This document shows positions 53,634-63,027 of a stretch of DNA of 64,000 nt, piece after piece. Numbering within the stretch: the stretch's first letter is position 1; the number at the start of each line of letters is the position of its first letter. The notes below the pieces were generated by a model. The model worked only from the letters and a program-made list of their open reading frames with translations. It was not told where the DNA came from and ran no database searches. The translations under genes were made by a program, and so were the position numbers. Origin of the DNA: Streptomyces sp. ITFR-21 (GTDB lineage Bacteria; Actinomycetota; Actinomycetes; Streptomycetales; Streptomycetaceae); NCBI RefSeq assembly GCF_031844685.1, contig NZ_CP134605.1, positions 1,955,501 through 2,019,500 of the forward strand, written 5' to 3'.

Positions 53634-54557
53634 ATGGCACAACTCACCCAGCCGGTGGCGCCCGCGGGGTCCCGGCCGTCCACCGCCGCCAGGCCGGCCC
53701 GCCGCCGGTTCCGGCCGCGCGCGGGCGGCGCGGGCAAGCAGCAGAGCGGCGGCCCGGTCGCGTACCTGTTCCTGATCGTCGCCACGCTGCTGTCGCTGTT
53801 CCCGCTGTACTGGACGGTGGTCGCGGCCTCGCACACCGACACCGACATCGTCACCCCGCCGACGCCGCTGCTGCCCGGCAGCCATCTGATCTCGAACCTC
53901 AGAATCGTCTGGGACCAGGTCGACATGACCACCGCCCTGGTCAACTCCACCATCGTGGCCGGGTGCGTGGCCTTCAGCACCGTGCTGTTCGCGACGCTGG
54001 CCGGATTCGCCTTCGCCAAGCTGGAGTTCAGGGGGCGCAACGCCCTGCTGACCGTCGTGGTGGCGACCATGACCATCCCGCCACAGCTCACCGTGATCCC
54101 GCTGTACCAGATCATCACCGACGTCGGCTGGGTCGGGCACATCCAGTCGGTGATCCTGCCGTCGCTGGTGGCCGCGTTCGGGGTGTTCTTCATGCGGCAG
54201 TTCCTCAGCGAGGCACTGCCGGTGGAGCTGGTCGAGGCGGCCCGGGTGGACGGGGCGCACAGCATGCGGATCATCTGGCACGTGGTGTTCCCGGTCGCCC
54301 GGCCGGCCATGGCGGTGCTCGGCATGCTGGTGTTCGTGCAGGCCTGGAACGACTTCTTCTGGCCGTTCATCGCGCTGAACCAGCAGAACCCGACGGTCCA
54401 GGTCGCCCTGGCCGGGCTGGGCTCCGGCGACCACACCATCGACCACGCGGTGGTGGTGACCGGCGCGCTGGTGGCGACGCTGCCACTGCTGCTGGTCTTC
54501 GCCGTGCTCGGCCGGCAGATCGTCGGCGGTATCACCGCCGGCGCGGTCAAGAACTGA
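53634..54557 (+). CDS. cebG: CebG, cellobiose ABC transporter permease
   Basis: A 307-residue MalG-type permease. The first helix is [20 protein letters not shown]; the EAA loop is [20 protein letters not shown], followed by [21 protein letters not shown] basic, Pro/Arg-rich N-terminal tail of about 40 residues precedes the first membrane helix. GGGAGG before the ATG is the ribosome binding site. Translational closeness to cebF and downstream bglC define the operon. Confidence 0.93.
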   Translation: MAQLTQPVAPAGSRPSTAARPARRRFRPRAGGAGKQQSGGPVAYLFLIVATLLSLFPLYWTVVAASHTDTDIVTPPTPLLPGSHLISNLRIVWDQVDMTTALVNSTIVAGCVAFSTVLFATLAGFAFAKLEFRGRNALLTVVVATMTIPPQLTVIPLYQIITDVGWVGHIQSVILPSLVAAFGVFFMRQFLSEALPVELVEAARVDGAHSMRIIWHVVFPVARPAMAVLGMLVFVQAWNDFFWPFIALNQQNPTVQVALAGLGSGDHTIDHAVVVTGALVATLPLLLVFAVLGRQIVGGITAGAVKN

Positions 54558-54628
54558 GCCTCCCGGTGCCGCCCCGGCCCGCGGCCCCTTCCTCCGACGA
54601 CCCCCTGATTCCCCTGGAGTCCCCCGCC

Positions 54629-56125
54629 ATGACAGCTGTCCGTTCCGAGAGCGCCGAAAGCGCCGAGACCGCCACCGGTGCGGCCCCGGCCCCGCTCCGT
54701 TTTCCCCCCGGTTTCATCTGGGGGGCGGCCACCGCCGCCTACCAGATCGAGGGCGCCGCGGCCGAGGACGGTCGCACCCCTTCCATCTGGGACACCTTCA
54801 GCCACACCCCCGGCCGGGTGCTCAACGGCGACACCGGCGACATCGCGGCCGACCACTACCACCGGTTCCGCGACGACGTGGCGCTGATGTCCGGCCTGCA
54901 CCTGGGCGCGTACCGCTTCTCGGTCTCCTGGTCGCGGGTGCAGCCGACCGGCCGCGGCCCGGCCGTGCAACGCGGCCTGGACTTCTACCGGCAGCTGGTC
55001 GACGAGCTGCTGGGCCGGGGCATCACCCCGGTCGCCACCCTCTACCACTGGGACCTGCCGCAGGAGCTGGAGAACGTCGGCGGCTGGACGGTACGGGACA
55101 CCGCCGAGCGGTTCGCCGAGTACGCGGGCATCGTGGGCGGCGCGCTCGGCGACCGGGTGCCGTACTTCACCACGCTCAACGAGCCCTGGTGCTCTGCCTT
55201 CCTCGGCTACGGCTCCGGGGTGCACGCGCCGGGCCGCACCGACCCGGAGGCGGCGCTGAAGGCCGCGCACCACCTCAACCTCGCGCACGGCAGGGCGGTC
55301 GGGGCGCTGCGCGCCACGCTGCCCGCCGCCGCGCAGACCTCGATCACCCTCAACCTGCACCAGATCAGGCCGCTTTCCGCGACGCCGGCCGACCTGGACG
55401 CGGCCCGCCGGATCGACGCGGTCGGCAACCGGGTCTTCCTCGACCCGATCCTGTCCGGCAACTACCCGGCCGACCTGCTCGCGGACACCGCGCACCTGGT
55501 GGACTGGGAGGCGCTGGTCCGGGACGGCGACCTCGCCGAGATCTCCCGGCCCATCGACCTGCTGGGCGTCAACTACTACACGCCGACGCTGGTCTCGGAC
55601 GGCCGTACGCACGCCGAGGGCACCGACCTGGCCCGCAACGACGGCCACGGCGCCAGCGCCTACTCGCCGTGGCCGGGCTCCGAGCACGTCGCCTTCCACC
55701 TGGCGCCCGGCGAGACCACCGCCATGCGCTGGTCGGTGGACGCGACCGGCCTGTACGACCTGCTGATGCGGATCAGCCGGGAACACCCCGAGCTGCCGAC
55801 GATGGTCACCGAGAACGGCGCCGCCTACGACGACTACCTGTCGCCCGAGGGCGCGGTCAACGACCCGCAGCGCATTGCCTACGTGCACGGCCATCTCGCC
55901 GCCGTGCACCGGGCGCTGGCCGACGGCGCGGACGTCCGCGGCTACTTCCTGTGGTCGCTGATGGACAACTTCGAGTGGGCGTACGGCTACAGCAAGCGGT
56001 TCGGCGCGGTGTACGTGGACTTCTCCACCCAGCGGCGGATCCCGAAGCGGAGCGCGCACTGGTACGCCGCGGTGGCGCGCGACAACGTCCTGCCGGATGT
56101 GCCGGAGGAGGCCGGGACGTCCTGA
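54629..56125 (+). CDS. bglC: BglC, intracellular GH1 beta-glucosidase
   Basis: A 498-residue family 1 beta-glucosidase that hydrolyses imported cellobiose to glucose. The barrel motifs are [54 protein letters not shown] (acid/base Glu in NEP) and [14 protein letters not shown] (nucleophile Glu in TENG), with [20 protein letters not shown], a typical GH1 aglycone-site segment. No signal peptide, as expected after transport by CebEFG. In S. scabies BglC also shapes the CebR inducer pool. The ATG is used; there is a weak Shine-Dalgarno, consistent with coupling to cebG. Confidence 0.95.
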   Translation: MTAVRSESAESAETATGAAPAPLRFPPGFIWGAATAAYQIEGAAAEDGRTPSIWDTFSHTPGRVLNGDTGDIAADHYHRFRDDVALMSGLHLGAYRFSVSWSRVQPTGRGPAVQRGLDFYRQLVDELLGRGITPVATLYHWDLPQELENVGGWTVRDTAERFAEYAGIVGGALGDRVPYFTTLNEPWCSAFLGYGSGVHAPGRTDPEAALKAAHHLNLAHGRAVGALRATLPAAAQTSITLNLHQIRPLSATPADLDAARRIDAVGNRVFLDPILSGNYPADLLADTAHLVDWEALVRDGDLAEISRPIDLLGVNYYTPTLVSDGRTHAEGTDLARNDGHGASAYSPWPGSEHVAFHLAPGETTAMRWSVDATGLYDLLMRISREHPELPTMVTENGAAYDDYLSPEGAVNDPQRIAYVHGHLAAVHRALADGADVRGYFLWSLMDNFEWAYGYSKRFGAVYVDFSTQRRIPKRSAHWYAAVARDNVLPDVPEEAGTS

Positions 56126-56586
56126 AGGGACGGGTGCGGCGGGGCGGTTCGAGGGTGCCGTCCCCCGCACCGCACACGGCACGGGCGGCTCCTCTCCCAT
56201 GGGGGAAGGAGAGGAACTGCCCGCGGGTCCCGGGGTGGACGCCCCGGGGCGGCGGTCAGCCGGTGCGTGCGGCCGCAGGACCGGGGAGGAAGGCGACGCG
56301 GTGTGTCGCCGACCGGCGGGAACGCGGCAGGTGTGCGGGCCGGGGCCCGCGACGCCGCGGGGATCCAAACGAAGACCCTGGCCACCGGGCGACGGACAGG
56401 AGCCGGGTTGACGGCGGTGGGGCGGATTCTTATGGCGGGTTCAAGGAAGCGGAAGGCGTGGCTCAACGGAGCCGGGCCCACCGGCCCCACCGGGCCCGGG
56501 CAGCCTCATCCCGCCGGGCCCCGGGCAGCCTCATCCCGCCGGGCAGGGCGGCGCGGCCCGGCGGTGGTCATTACGGCGGGCGGCGG
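56126..56586. other. Gap after bglC with a 25-bp direct repeat
   Basis: No gene is seen. GGGCAGCCTCATCCCGCCGG plus two more bases is repeated at 56498-56519 and 56523-56544, one unit directly after the other. The remainder is GC-rich without a clear terminator. It marks the point where gene order departs from the S. coelicolor ceb neighbourhood. Confidence 0.5.
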
Positions 56587-57330
56587 TCAGTCCTGCCGAC
56601 CGGAGTCCAGGTGGGCGAAGACCACCACGTTGTCCTTGTAGTCCTGTTTGGCGTGGTCGAAGGTGCCGCCGCAGGTGATGATCCGCAGCTCGGCGTCCGG
56701 GGTGTCGCCGTAGACCCGCTGGTCCGGGAAGTCGTTCTTGGCGAAGGTCGCCAGCGAGTCGACGGTGAAGTGCGCGACGCTGTTGTCGGCCCGGGTGACG
56801 TCGACGCCGCTGCCGGGCTTGAGCAGCGACAGCAGGAGGAACACCGCGGGTCCGGTCTTGGTGTCCACGTGGCCGGCGACGATCGCGGCCCCGCGCTCGC
56901 CGGGCGTCGGACCGTCGCCGTACCAGCCGACCAGGTTGGGGTCGTCCTCCGGCGGGGGCTGGAGCCGGCCGTCGGAGCCGAGGGACAGCTCGGTGAAGGG
57001 CGCGTTCACCCCGATGGCGGGGATCGACAGCAGCGTCGGCGCGGACCGCTCCATCGCCGGTCCCCCGGTGGGCGCGGGGGTGCCCGGCTGCGGCGCGGCG
57101 GAGGCGGTCGGGTCGTCCGGCGCGCCCGGGTCGTCCGGCACGCCCGGGGCGGTCGGGGCGGTCGGGGCCGCGAACACCCCGGTGCCGATGGCGGATTCGC
57201 CTTCGGCGTGGGTCAGCGAGTTGTACATCAGGATCCCGCCGAACAGAACCGCGGCGGTGGCCCAGCGCAGCAGCCGCGGCCGGCTCTCACGAGCCGGCGC
57301 GGCGCCCTGCTGGGGGGACTGCACGACCAT
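56587..57330 (-). CDS. Class F sortase
   Basis: A 247-residue membrane-anchored sortase. One N-terminal helix (RLLRWATAAVLFGGILMYNS) is followed by a Pro/Ala/Asp-rich linker and a compact sortase domain: PTLLSIPAIGVNAPFTELSL, LVGWYGDGPTPGERGAAIVA, GHVDTKTGPAVFLLLSLLK (catalytic His) and ELRIITCGGTFDHAKQDYKD (catalytic Cys). Class F sortases occur mainly in actinobacteria and attach or process surface proteins. The residue 12 after Cys, where I expect the catalytic Arg, is Lys here. A protein with an LAGTG tail lies upstream on the same strand (57816-58247) and is the likely partner. Confidence 0.88.
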   Translation of the reverse strand: MVVQSPQQGAAPARESRPRLLRWATAAVLFGGILMYNSLTHAEGESAIGTGVFAAPTAPTAPGVPDDPGAPDDPTASAAPQPGTPAPTGGPAMERSAPTLLSIPAIGVNAPFTELSLGSDGRLQPPPEDDPNLVGWYGDGPTPGERGAAIVAGHVDTKTGPAVFLLLSLLKPGSGVDVTRADNSVAHFTVDSLATFAKNDFPDQRVYGDTPDAELRIITCGGTFDHAKQDYKDNVVVFAHLDSGRQD

Positions 57331-57815
57331 GGGGCGATGCCTTTCGACGGCTGCGGGAATCCGGGGCGGTGAGGGCGGTGACGGCGGTGGGGGCGGTGAC
57401 GGCGGCGCCCGTCCGCCAGGGGTCCGCGCCGACCCGCGGGCGCCCTCGGCCGCCGCGGGCGGCGCCGCCCGCGGCGGCGGTCGTCCCGGGCGGGACGGCG
57501 AGGAGGCCGGCCCCTGTCAGGGTGGGGGCGGCCTCCGGGCCGGGAGCCACGGACCGGACCGCCGAACGGACCGCGGGGCGGGCCATGAGACGGACCGGGC
57601 CGCGGGCCGCGGCCAGACCGTGGAACAGACCGGGCTGAGCCGCGGAACGGGACCGGACGGCGGACCGGACGGCCGACCGCGGGGCGGGACGGCGGGTGGC
57701 GGGACGGGCCGGGTGGCGGGGTCCGGGGAGGGTGCCGGAGGGCCCGCCACCGGGGTGGCGGCGAAACCGGGTCGCCCGGAAGGGTGGCGGACCCGGCTCG
57801 CCGCCGCCGGCGGCG
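57331..57815. other. Low-complexity gap between sortase and its likely substrate
   Basis: No coding sequence is convincing. The DNA is built from repeated GGCGGTGA and CGGACCG-like units, so frames open on both strands give Arg/Gly/Pro-rich nonsense. The sortase promoter probably lies at the left edge, although nothing distinct is visible. Confidence 0.5.
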
Positions 57816-58247
57816 TTACGCGGTGGTCGGGCCGCCCGCCGCGGCGTTGCGGCGGCGCAGCGCCCACGCGCCGGCGCCGAGGCCGCCGACCAGCAGGACG
57901 GAGCCGGCCGCCAGACCGCTGCCGCCGGTGCCGGCGAGGCCGCCGCCACCGGTGTGCATGCCGCCGTGCGGCTTGTGCCAGCCGCCGTCGTCGCCGGCCC
58001 GGTCTCCGTCGCCCTTCTCGAAGCCGCCCTCGCCGGAGTCACGGCCGGACTCCTGGCCGGACTCCTGGCCGTCGGCCCTGCCCTTCTCGAAGCCGCCCTG
58101 GCCCGACTCGCGGCCGGCACCGGAGGAGGCGGCGGGTCCGCTCGGGTCGTAGGCGTCGACGGCACCCGTGGCGTGGGCGGCCGGGGCGGCGATGGCGAGA
58201 GCTGCGGTGAGGGCGGCACCGGCCAGCAGGGAGCGCGCAGTACGCAT
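57816..58247 (-). CDS. Secreted LAGTG-tailed surface protein, probable sortase substrate
   Basis: A 143-residue protein. A signal peptide (MRTARSLLAGAALTAALAIA) is followed by a low-complexity acidic, Gly/Gln/Lys-rich mature part with the phrase GGFEKG twice and RESGQ/ESGQE repeats. Then come an LAGTG motif, a hydrophobic helix (LAAGSVLLVGGLGAGAWAL) and RRR, the three parts of a cell-wall sorting signal. LAxTG is the motif described for class E sortases. A class F sortase lies 486 bp downstream on the same strand. Function beyond wall or membrane anchoring is unknown. GGAAGG precedes the ATG. Confidence 0.78.
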   Translation of the reverse strand: MRTARSLLAGAALTAALAIAAPAAHATGAVDAYDPSGPAASSGAGRESGQGGFEKGRADGQESGQESGRDSGEGGFEKGDGDRAGDDGGWHKPHGGMHTGGGGLAGTGGSGLAAGSVLLVGGLGAGAWALRRRNAAAGGPTTA

Positions 58248-58573
58248 GGGGACGTTCCTTCCGTCGCGACGTACGCCGGTCGGCTTCGTACCGGCCCTGG
58301 AAAGCGCAGTGGCGACGTGCTCACCGTCCGTGGCTTCCCACGGGCGCGCCACCGGGGAGGGCCGGCAGGGGGACGGGGTGCGCCCACCGGGTGAGGGGAG
58401 TCCCCTGAACGGCAGTCGACCAAGGCCTTTGGCCCGGCGGACCGGTGTCCGGCCGGTCCCGGCGTCACCCGCTCGGCCCGGACGGACGGCGCGGCGTCCC
58501 GGATGGCGCCCACAGTGGTGACCACGAGCAGTGCGGCCCCTCGCCTCCCCCTCCCTTTCCCCGAAAGGACGCC
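58248..58573. other. Divergent promoter region of surface protein and oxidase genes
   Basis: This gap separates the leftward surface-protein gene from the rightward oxidase. GAAAGGAC at its right end is the oxidase ribosome binding site, and GGAAGG at the left end serves the surface protein. I see no clear operator palindrome. Confidence 0.4.
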
Positions 58574-59809
58574 ATGGCTCCGAACCCGGTACCGGCCTCC
58601 CCTTCCGGCAGCGGTCGCCGGACCCTGCTGCGCGCGCTGACCGGTGGCGGCGCCCTGGCCGCGCTGACGCTGCCGGGCGGCGTGCCCGCGGCGGCGGCGG
58701 GTCCGCGCGCCGCGGATCCCGACCCGTTCGCCGAGGACCGGTTCCGGCCCAGCGGGCGGATCCGCGAGTACTGGGTCCGGGCCGACTCGTTCGTCCACGA
58801 CGTGGCGCCGAACGGCCGCGACGCCATGACCGGCATGACGTTCACCGCCGACCGGACCTCGTACCCCGCGATCGGCTACCGCGCCTGCACCCCCGGCTGG
58901 GAGCGGCCGTTGGACGGCGACCTCGGCCCGTACGGGGTCGGCGTCAACACCGGCATCCCGGGACCGGTCATCCGCGGCGAGGTCGGCGACGTCATCAAGG
59001 TGCACTTCAAGAACAACGACGCGCACTACGGGTGGCCGCACAGCATGCACCCGCACGGGGTCCGCTACGGCGGCGACAGCGACGGCAGTTGGATGGCCGA
59101 CGACCCCAACCGGCCGGGTACGGCGGTGCCGTTCGGCGGTACGTACACCTACACCTGGCTCTGCACGCCCGGCTCGGTGGGGAGTTGGCCGTACCACGAC
59201 CACGCGGCCCCGCAGAGCGCCGCACACGGCGCGGCCACGGGATCGGGCACCGGCACCGGCACCGGCACCGGCACCGGCACCGGATCGGGATCGGGCATGG
59301 ACGGGGGCAACGGCACGACCACGGCGGCGGGTTCGGGGCCGGCCATGGACATGGCGGCCGTGCGCGGCGGCGGTCCGGTGATGGAGATCGGCGCGGAGCT
59401 CGGCCTGTTCGGCATGATCGCCGTGACCGACGAGCACACCCCGGCGGTGGACCGGGAGTTCGTGCTGTTCTTCCACGACCTGTCCGCCGCCGACGCGCCC
59501 CCGCTCGCGCAGGACGTGTCCCTGTGCAACGGCGGCGCCTTCGTGGACAACGCGCCCACCTTCACCGCGCGGCCGGGCGACCGGGTGCGCTGGCGGGTCG
59601 GCACGCTGGGCAACACCTTCCACGTCTTCCACGTCCACGGGCACCGCTGGCGCGCCGGCGGCGGCTGGACGGACGCCCAGGTGCTCGGTCCCGCCACCAC
59701 GCTGACCGTGGAGTACCGGGAGGACAACCCGGGCGACTGGCTCTACCACTGCCATGTGCCCGGCCACATGATGCGCGGCATGTGCGGGCGCTACCGGGTG
59801 ACCGGCTGA
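58574..59809 (+). CDS. Secreted multicopper oxidase with a Gly-Thr repeat insertion
   Basis: A 411-residue two-domain multicopper oxidase. A Tat-type signal (GRRTLLRALTGGGALAALTL) precedes the first cupredoxin domain, with MHPHGVRYGGD (residue about 159) and WPYHDHAAPQ (about 207). The second has NTFHVFHVHGHRW (about 351) and WLYHCHVPGHMMRGM (about 392), supplying type 1, 2 and 3 copper ligands. Small size suggests a SLAC-like or copper-tolerance oxidase. Residues about 219-240 between the domains are a Gly-Thr/Gly-Ser tract coded by ACCGGC hexamers. GAAAGGAC lies before the ATG. It faces the whiE hydroxylase gene convergently. Confidence 0.88.
   Translation: MAPNPVPASPSGSGRRTLLRALTGGGALAALTLPGGVPAAAAGPRAADPDPFAEDRFRPSGRIREYWVRADSFVHDVAPNGRDAMTGMTFTADRTSYPAIGYRACTPGWERPLDGDLGPYGVGVNTGIPGPVIRGEVGDVIKVHFKNNDAHYGWPHSMHPHGVRYGGDSDGSWMADDPNRPGTAVPFGGTYTYTWLCTPGSVGSWPYHDHAAPQSAAHGAATGSGTGTGTGTGTGTGSGSGMDGGNGTTTAAGSGPAMDMAAVRGGGPVMEIGAELGLFGMIAVTDEHTPAVDREFVLFFHDLSAADAPPLAQDVSLCNGGAFVDNAPTFTARPGDRVRWRVGTLGNTFHVFHVHGHRWRAGGGWTDAQVLGPATTLTVEYREDNPGDWLYHCHVPGHMMRGMCGRYRVTG
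59247..59286 (+). repeat. ACCGGC hexamer microsatellite in the multicopper oxidase
   Basis: Six or so exact ACCGGC copies encode Gly-Thr repeats in the interdomain loop of the oxidase, flanked by GGATCG units encoding Gly-Ser. It is the same hexamer as the two tracts in the HMG-CoA lyase gene 24 kb away. Confidence 0.9.
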
Positions 59810-59823
59810 CCCCGGGGACGGAC

Positions 59824-59866
59824 GAGCCGCCGGGCCGTACGCGACGTCCGTAGGGCCCGGCGGCTC
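59824..59866. terminator. Bidirectional terminator between oxidase and whiE hydroxylase
   Basis: GAGCCGCCGGGC (59824-59835) and GCCCGGCGGCTC (59855-59866) form a perfect 12-bp stem around a 19-base loop in the gap between two convergent genes. Confidence 0.75.
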
Positions 59867-59927
59867 CCCTGGCCGGCGGACCCCCCGCCAGCCACTCCCC
59901 GCCCGGTCGGGTGAGCCGCCCCGCGGG

Positions 59928-61544
59928 TCAGACCCGCCGCAGCACCCGGTCCAGCACCTCCCCGAGGGTCCGTTCCGGGTCGGCGTCCGCGCCCTCGGAG
60001 CACCACGCGGTGAACCCGTCGGGACGGACCAGCACCGCGCCCTCGTCGCTGACGGCGTGCAGCCGCGCCCACGCCGATCCGTCCTCGGGGTGCAGGTCGT
60101 GCCCGATGCCGTAGCACACCAGCGGGATGCCGGTGCGCTCGGCGATCCGCCGGCCCGCGGCGCGCCAGGCGCCGCCCGCCGGGCCGCTGAGCAGCACCGG
60201 GGTGCGCTCGTAGAGGTCCAGCGTGGACAGCCGTTCGCCGCCGCGCCGCACCCACTGGTGCGGGGCCCGGCCGCCCGGCCGGCCCACCGGGCTGAACTCC
60301 TCCGGGAGGGCGGCGGCGTCCGCGGGGACGCCTTCGACGGCGCCGGCCGGGTAGCGGTAGGCGAGTACCACCGCGAGCATCCCGGCCTGCCGGCCGACGG
60401 CCGGGCCGACGTCGTACCCCGGATGGCGGTGTTCGGCGGATCGGGCCGAGGCCCGCGCCGCGGTGGCCTCCGCGACCGGGCGGCGCTCGGCGTCGTAGGT
60501 CTCCAGCAGACCGGGTCCGGCCCAGCCGGCCAGCACGGCGGCGAGTTTCCAGGCGAGGTTGTGGGCGTCCTGGATGCCGGTGTTGGAGCCGAACGCGCCG
60601 GTCGGCGACATCTCGTGGGCGGAGTCGCCGGCCAGCAGCACCCGGCCCCGTCCGTAGCGCTCGGCCACCCGCTCCGCGGCGTGCCAGGGGGCCTTCCCGG
60701 TGATCTCGACCTCCAGGCCGGGCACGCCCGTCGCGGTGCGGATCAGCTCGGCGCACCGCTCGTCGGTGAAGTCCTCCAGGGTCTCGCCGTCGTCGGGCCG
60801 CCACGGCGCGTGGAAGACCCAGTCCTGCTCGTTGTCCACCGGGAGCAGCGCGCCGGGGCCGGCCGGGTTGGTCAGGTAGCAGACGATGAACCGCCGGTCG
60901 CCGACCGCGTCGGCCAGCCGCTTGGCGCGGAAGGTGATGCTCACGTTGTGGAACAGGTCGCCGGGGCCGGTCATGGCGATGCCGAGCCGCTCGCGTACCG
61001 GGCTGCGCGGTCCGTCGGCGGCGATCAGGTAGTCGGCCCGGACGGTACGGTCCCGGCCGGTCTCGCGGGACCGGATGACGGCCGTCACCCCGTCGGCGTC
61101 CTGCTCGCAGGAGATCAGCTCGGTGCCGAAGCGGATGTCGCCGGTGAGCGAGCGGGCGTTGCGCAGCAGCACCGGCTCCAGGTCGTTCTGGCTGCACAGG
61201 CACCAGCCGGAGGGGCTGATCCGGTCCAGCGTGCCGCCCGGGTCGATCTGTCTGAAGAGCCACTCCTGGTCGGCGCCCGTCAGGGTGTCGGCCTGCAGGA
61301 TGCCGTGGTTGCCGGCCAGCACCGAGGCGGCGGCCCGGATCTGCGGCTCCACCCCGGCGGCCCGGAACAGCTCCATCGTGCGGACGTTGTTGCCGCGCCC
61401 CCGGGGGTGGCGGGAGGTGCGCGAGTGCCGCTCCACCAGCAGGTGCTCGACGCCGAGGCGTCCCAGGAACAGCGACGCGGACAGCCCCACCAGGGAGCCG
61501 CCGGCGATCAGGACGGGCACACGCTCGTCGGTTGTGAGGGTCAT
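59928..61544 (-). CDS. FAD-dependent aromatic hydroxylase, WhiE-ORFVIII type
   Basis: A 538-residue class A flavin monooxygenase of the polyketide-tailoring type (as in RdmE, PgaE). The Rossmann FAD motif is VPVLIAGGSLVGLSASLFLG (GxGxxG-like), then ADYLIAADGPRSPVRERLGI and the FAD-ribityl motif GRGRVLLAGDSAHEMSPTGA. The C-terminal thioredoxin-like part is typical of polyketide hydroxylases. It is divergent from the SchA/CurD, cupin and ketosynthase genes, as WhiE ORFVIII is in spore pigment loci, so it probably oxidises the polyketide chain. No strong ribosome binding site at the ATG. Confidence 0.87.
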   Translation of the reverse strand: MTLTTDERVPVLIAGGSLVGLSASLFLGRLGVEHLLVERHSRTSRHPRGRGNNVRTMELFRAAGVEPQIRAAASVLAGNHGILQADTLTGADQEWLFRQIDPGGTLDRISPSGWCLCSQNDLEPVLLRNARSLTGDIRFGTELISCEQDADGVTAVIRSRETGRDRTVRADYLIAADGPRSPVRERLGIAMTGPGDLFHNVSITFRAKRLADAVGDRRFIVCYLTNPAGPGALLPVDNEQDWVFHAPWRPDDGETLEDFTDERCAELIRTATGVPGLEVEITGKAPWHAAERVAERYGRGRVLLAGDSAHEMSPTGAFGSNTGIQDAHNLAWKLAAVLAGWAGPGLLETYDAERRPVAEATAARASARSAEHRHPGYDVGPAVGRQAGMLAVVLAYRYPAGAVEGVPADAAALPEEFSPVGRPGGRAPHQWVRRGGERLSTLDLYERTPVLLSGPAGGAWRAAGRRIAERTGIPLVCYGIGHDLHPEDGSAWARLHAVSDEGAVLVRPDGFTAWCSEGADADPERTLGEVLDRVLRRV

Positions 61545-61729
61545 GGGCTGTCTCTTCCCTGCCGGCCGCCTCCGGGGCGCGCAACGGCGGGGTCTTCACC
61601 CGCTCGCGTCACGCGCCGTGCGCACCGGGCGGCTTCACGTGAGCATGACGGTAGCCGGGCAGCTCGCCGCATATGCGCGAGGCATGCGTCCGGCGCTGTG
61701 CCGATCCCGTATCCGAGAGGACCCTTCCC

Positions 61730-62971
61730 GTGACGACCCTTGACGACCGGCACACCCCGCCGGCCACCGCGCCCCCCCTCACCCGGCTGCGGGTCATATT
61801 GCAGCTGGACGTCCTCGACGGTCAGGACCAGGCGTTCCTGGCCGCGTACGAGAAGATCCGCCACCAGGTCGCGGCCGTGCCGGGCCACGTCAGCGACCAG
61901 CTGTGCCAGTCGCTGGGCAACTCCTCCCAGTGGCTCATCACCAGCGAGTGGGAGGACAGCGCGTCCTTCCTGGAGTGGGTGGAGAGCGCCGCCCACCGCG
62001 CGATGGTCGAGCCGCTGCACGACTGCGTACGGGACACCACCTCGCTGCGGTACGTCGTGGTCGCCGAGACGCCGGAGGGCGGGGCGCGTCCGGCGGGCGC
62101 CACCGCCGCGGCGGCGCGGGGCACCTCGGCGGCGAAGACACCGGCGGTCGACCCGCTCCCCGCGCCGCCGCTGTGCTCCGGCGGGGTGGTCCGGCACGCG
62201 ATCACCTTCACCGTCAGACCGGGCAGCGAGCCGGAGGTGGCCCGCATCCTGGCCGGCTACCGGTCGCCGCAGGCCCAGGTGGACGACGCCACACGGCTGT
62301 TGCGGACCTCGCTGTTCATGGACGGCAACCGGGTGGTGCGGGCCGTCGAGGTGACCGGCGACCTCGGCAACGCGCTCCGGCACGTGGCCGCCCAGCCCGA
62401 GGTCAAAGCGGTGGAGGAGGCGATCAACCCGTATCTGGAGGAACGGCGGGACCTGACCGACGGCGCGTCGGCGCGGGCCTTCTTCGCACGGGCGGCGCTG
62501 CCTGCCGTCGAACACGTGCCGGCCTTTGGCCCGGCCGCACATCCCGCCGCACATCCCGCCGCACATCCGGACGCGGGCCCGGACGCGGGCCCGGACGCGG
62601 GCCCGGACGCGGGCCCGGACGCGGGCCCGGACGCGCACCCGGCCCGGCGGTCGGCCGCCGGTACCGGCGCCGCCGGCGACCGGACCGCGGGCGGCCACCG
62701 GCCCTCCGACGTGGTCAGGCACGCCTTCGTCCACCCCGTCGACGGCTCCCAGGGACCGGCCGAGGCGCGCCGGCTGGCCGCCCTCGACGCGGAGGCCGCG
62801 GCCGACCCCGGTCAGCCGATCGTGGCGAGCACCGTCTTCCAGCGCGGTGACGTGCTGGTCCGGGTGGTGGACGTACGGGCCGGCGCCGGCGCCGGCGCGG
62901 TGGCGCGCGGTGGCCGGGCGATGTCGCCGATCACCGACCGCACCTCCGCCCCGGCCTCCGCCCTCGCCTGA
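61730..62971 (+). CDS. SchA/CurD-domain protein (WhiE-ORFI type) with repeat tract
   Basis: A 413-residue protein of the SchA/CurD/WhiE-ORFI family, present in spore pigment and angucycline-like clusters. The N-terminal domain resembles antibiotic biosynthesis monooxygenase ([20 protein letters not shown], then [37 protein letters not shown]). The central domain has [20 protein letters not shown] and [20 protein letters not shown]; the last has [15 protein letters not shown]. Between them (residues about 268-304) are Pro-Ala-His and Pro-Asp-Ala-Gly repeats. Its exact role in the polyketide pathway is not settled. GTG start with GAGAGGAC upstream. Confidence 0.85.
   Translation: MTTLDDRHTPPATAPPLTRLRVILQLDVLDGQDQAFLAAYEKIRHQVAAVPGHVSDQLCQSLGNSSQWLITSEWEDSASFLEWVESAAHRAMVEPLHDCVRDTTSLRYVVVAETPEGGARPAGATAAAARGTSAAKTPAVDPLPAPPLCSGGVVRHAITFTVRPGSEPEVARILAGYRSPQAQVDDATRLLRTSLFMDGNRVVRAVEVTGDLGNALRHVAAQPEVKAVEEAINPYLEERRDLTDGASARAFFARAALPAVEHVPAFGPAAHPAAHPAAHPDAGPDAGPDAGPDAGPDAGPDAHPARRSAAGTGAAGDRTAGGHRPSDVVRHAFVHPVDGSQGPAEARRLAALDAEAAADPGQPIVASTVFQRGDVLVRVVDVRAGAGAGAVARGGRAMSPITDRTSAPASALA
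62535..62640 (+). repeat. In-frame 12-bp tandem repeats in the SchA/CurD gene
   Basis: Three GCCGCACATCCC-type units encode Ala-Ala-His-Pro, then five CCGGACGCGGGC units encode Pro-Asp-Ala-Gly, ending with a Pro-Asp-Ala-His variant. Both repeat types are 12 bp and therefore keep the reading frame. Confidence 0.9.
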
Positions 62972-63027
62972 CCCCGTCCCCGGAACGACCGGCGCCCAGC
63001 GCCTCGCACCCCCCAGGAGCAGCAGCC

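Noticed and set aside
52584-56368. Long minus-strand frames (620 and 978 codons) across cebF, cebG and bglC
   Set aside because: They are antisense to well-recognised transporter and beta-glucosidase genes; high GC content keeps such frames open.
57369-57638. 89-codon plus-strand frame between sortase and surface protein
   Set aside because: It is a low-complexity translation of GGCGGTGA/CGGACCG units without a ribosome binding site or homology.
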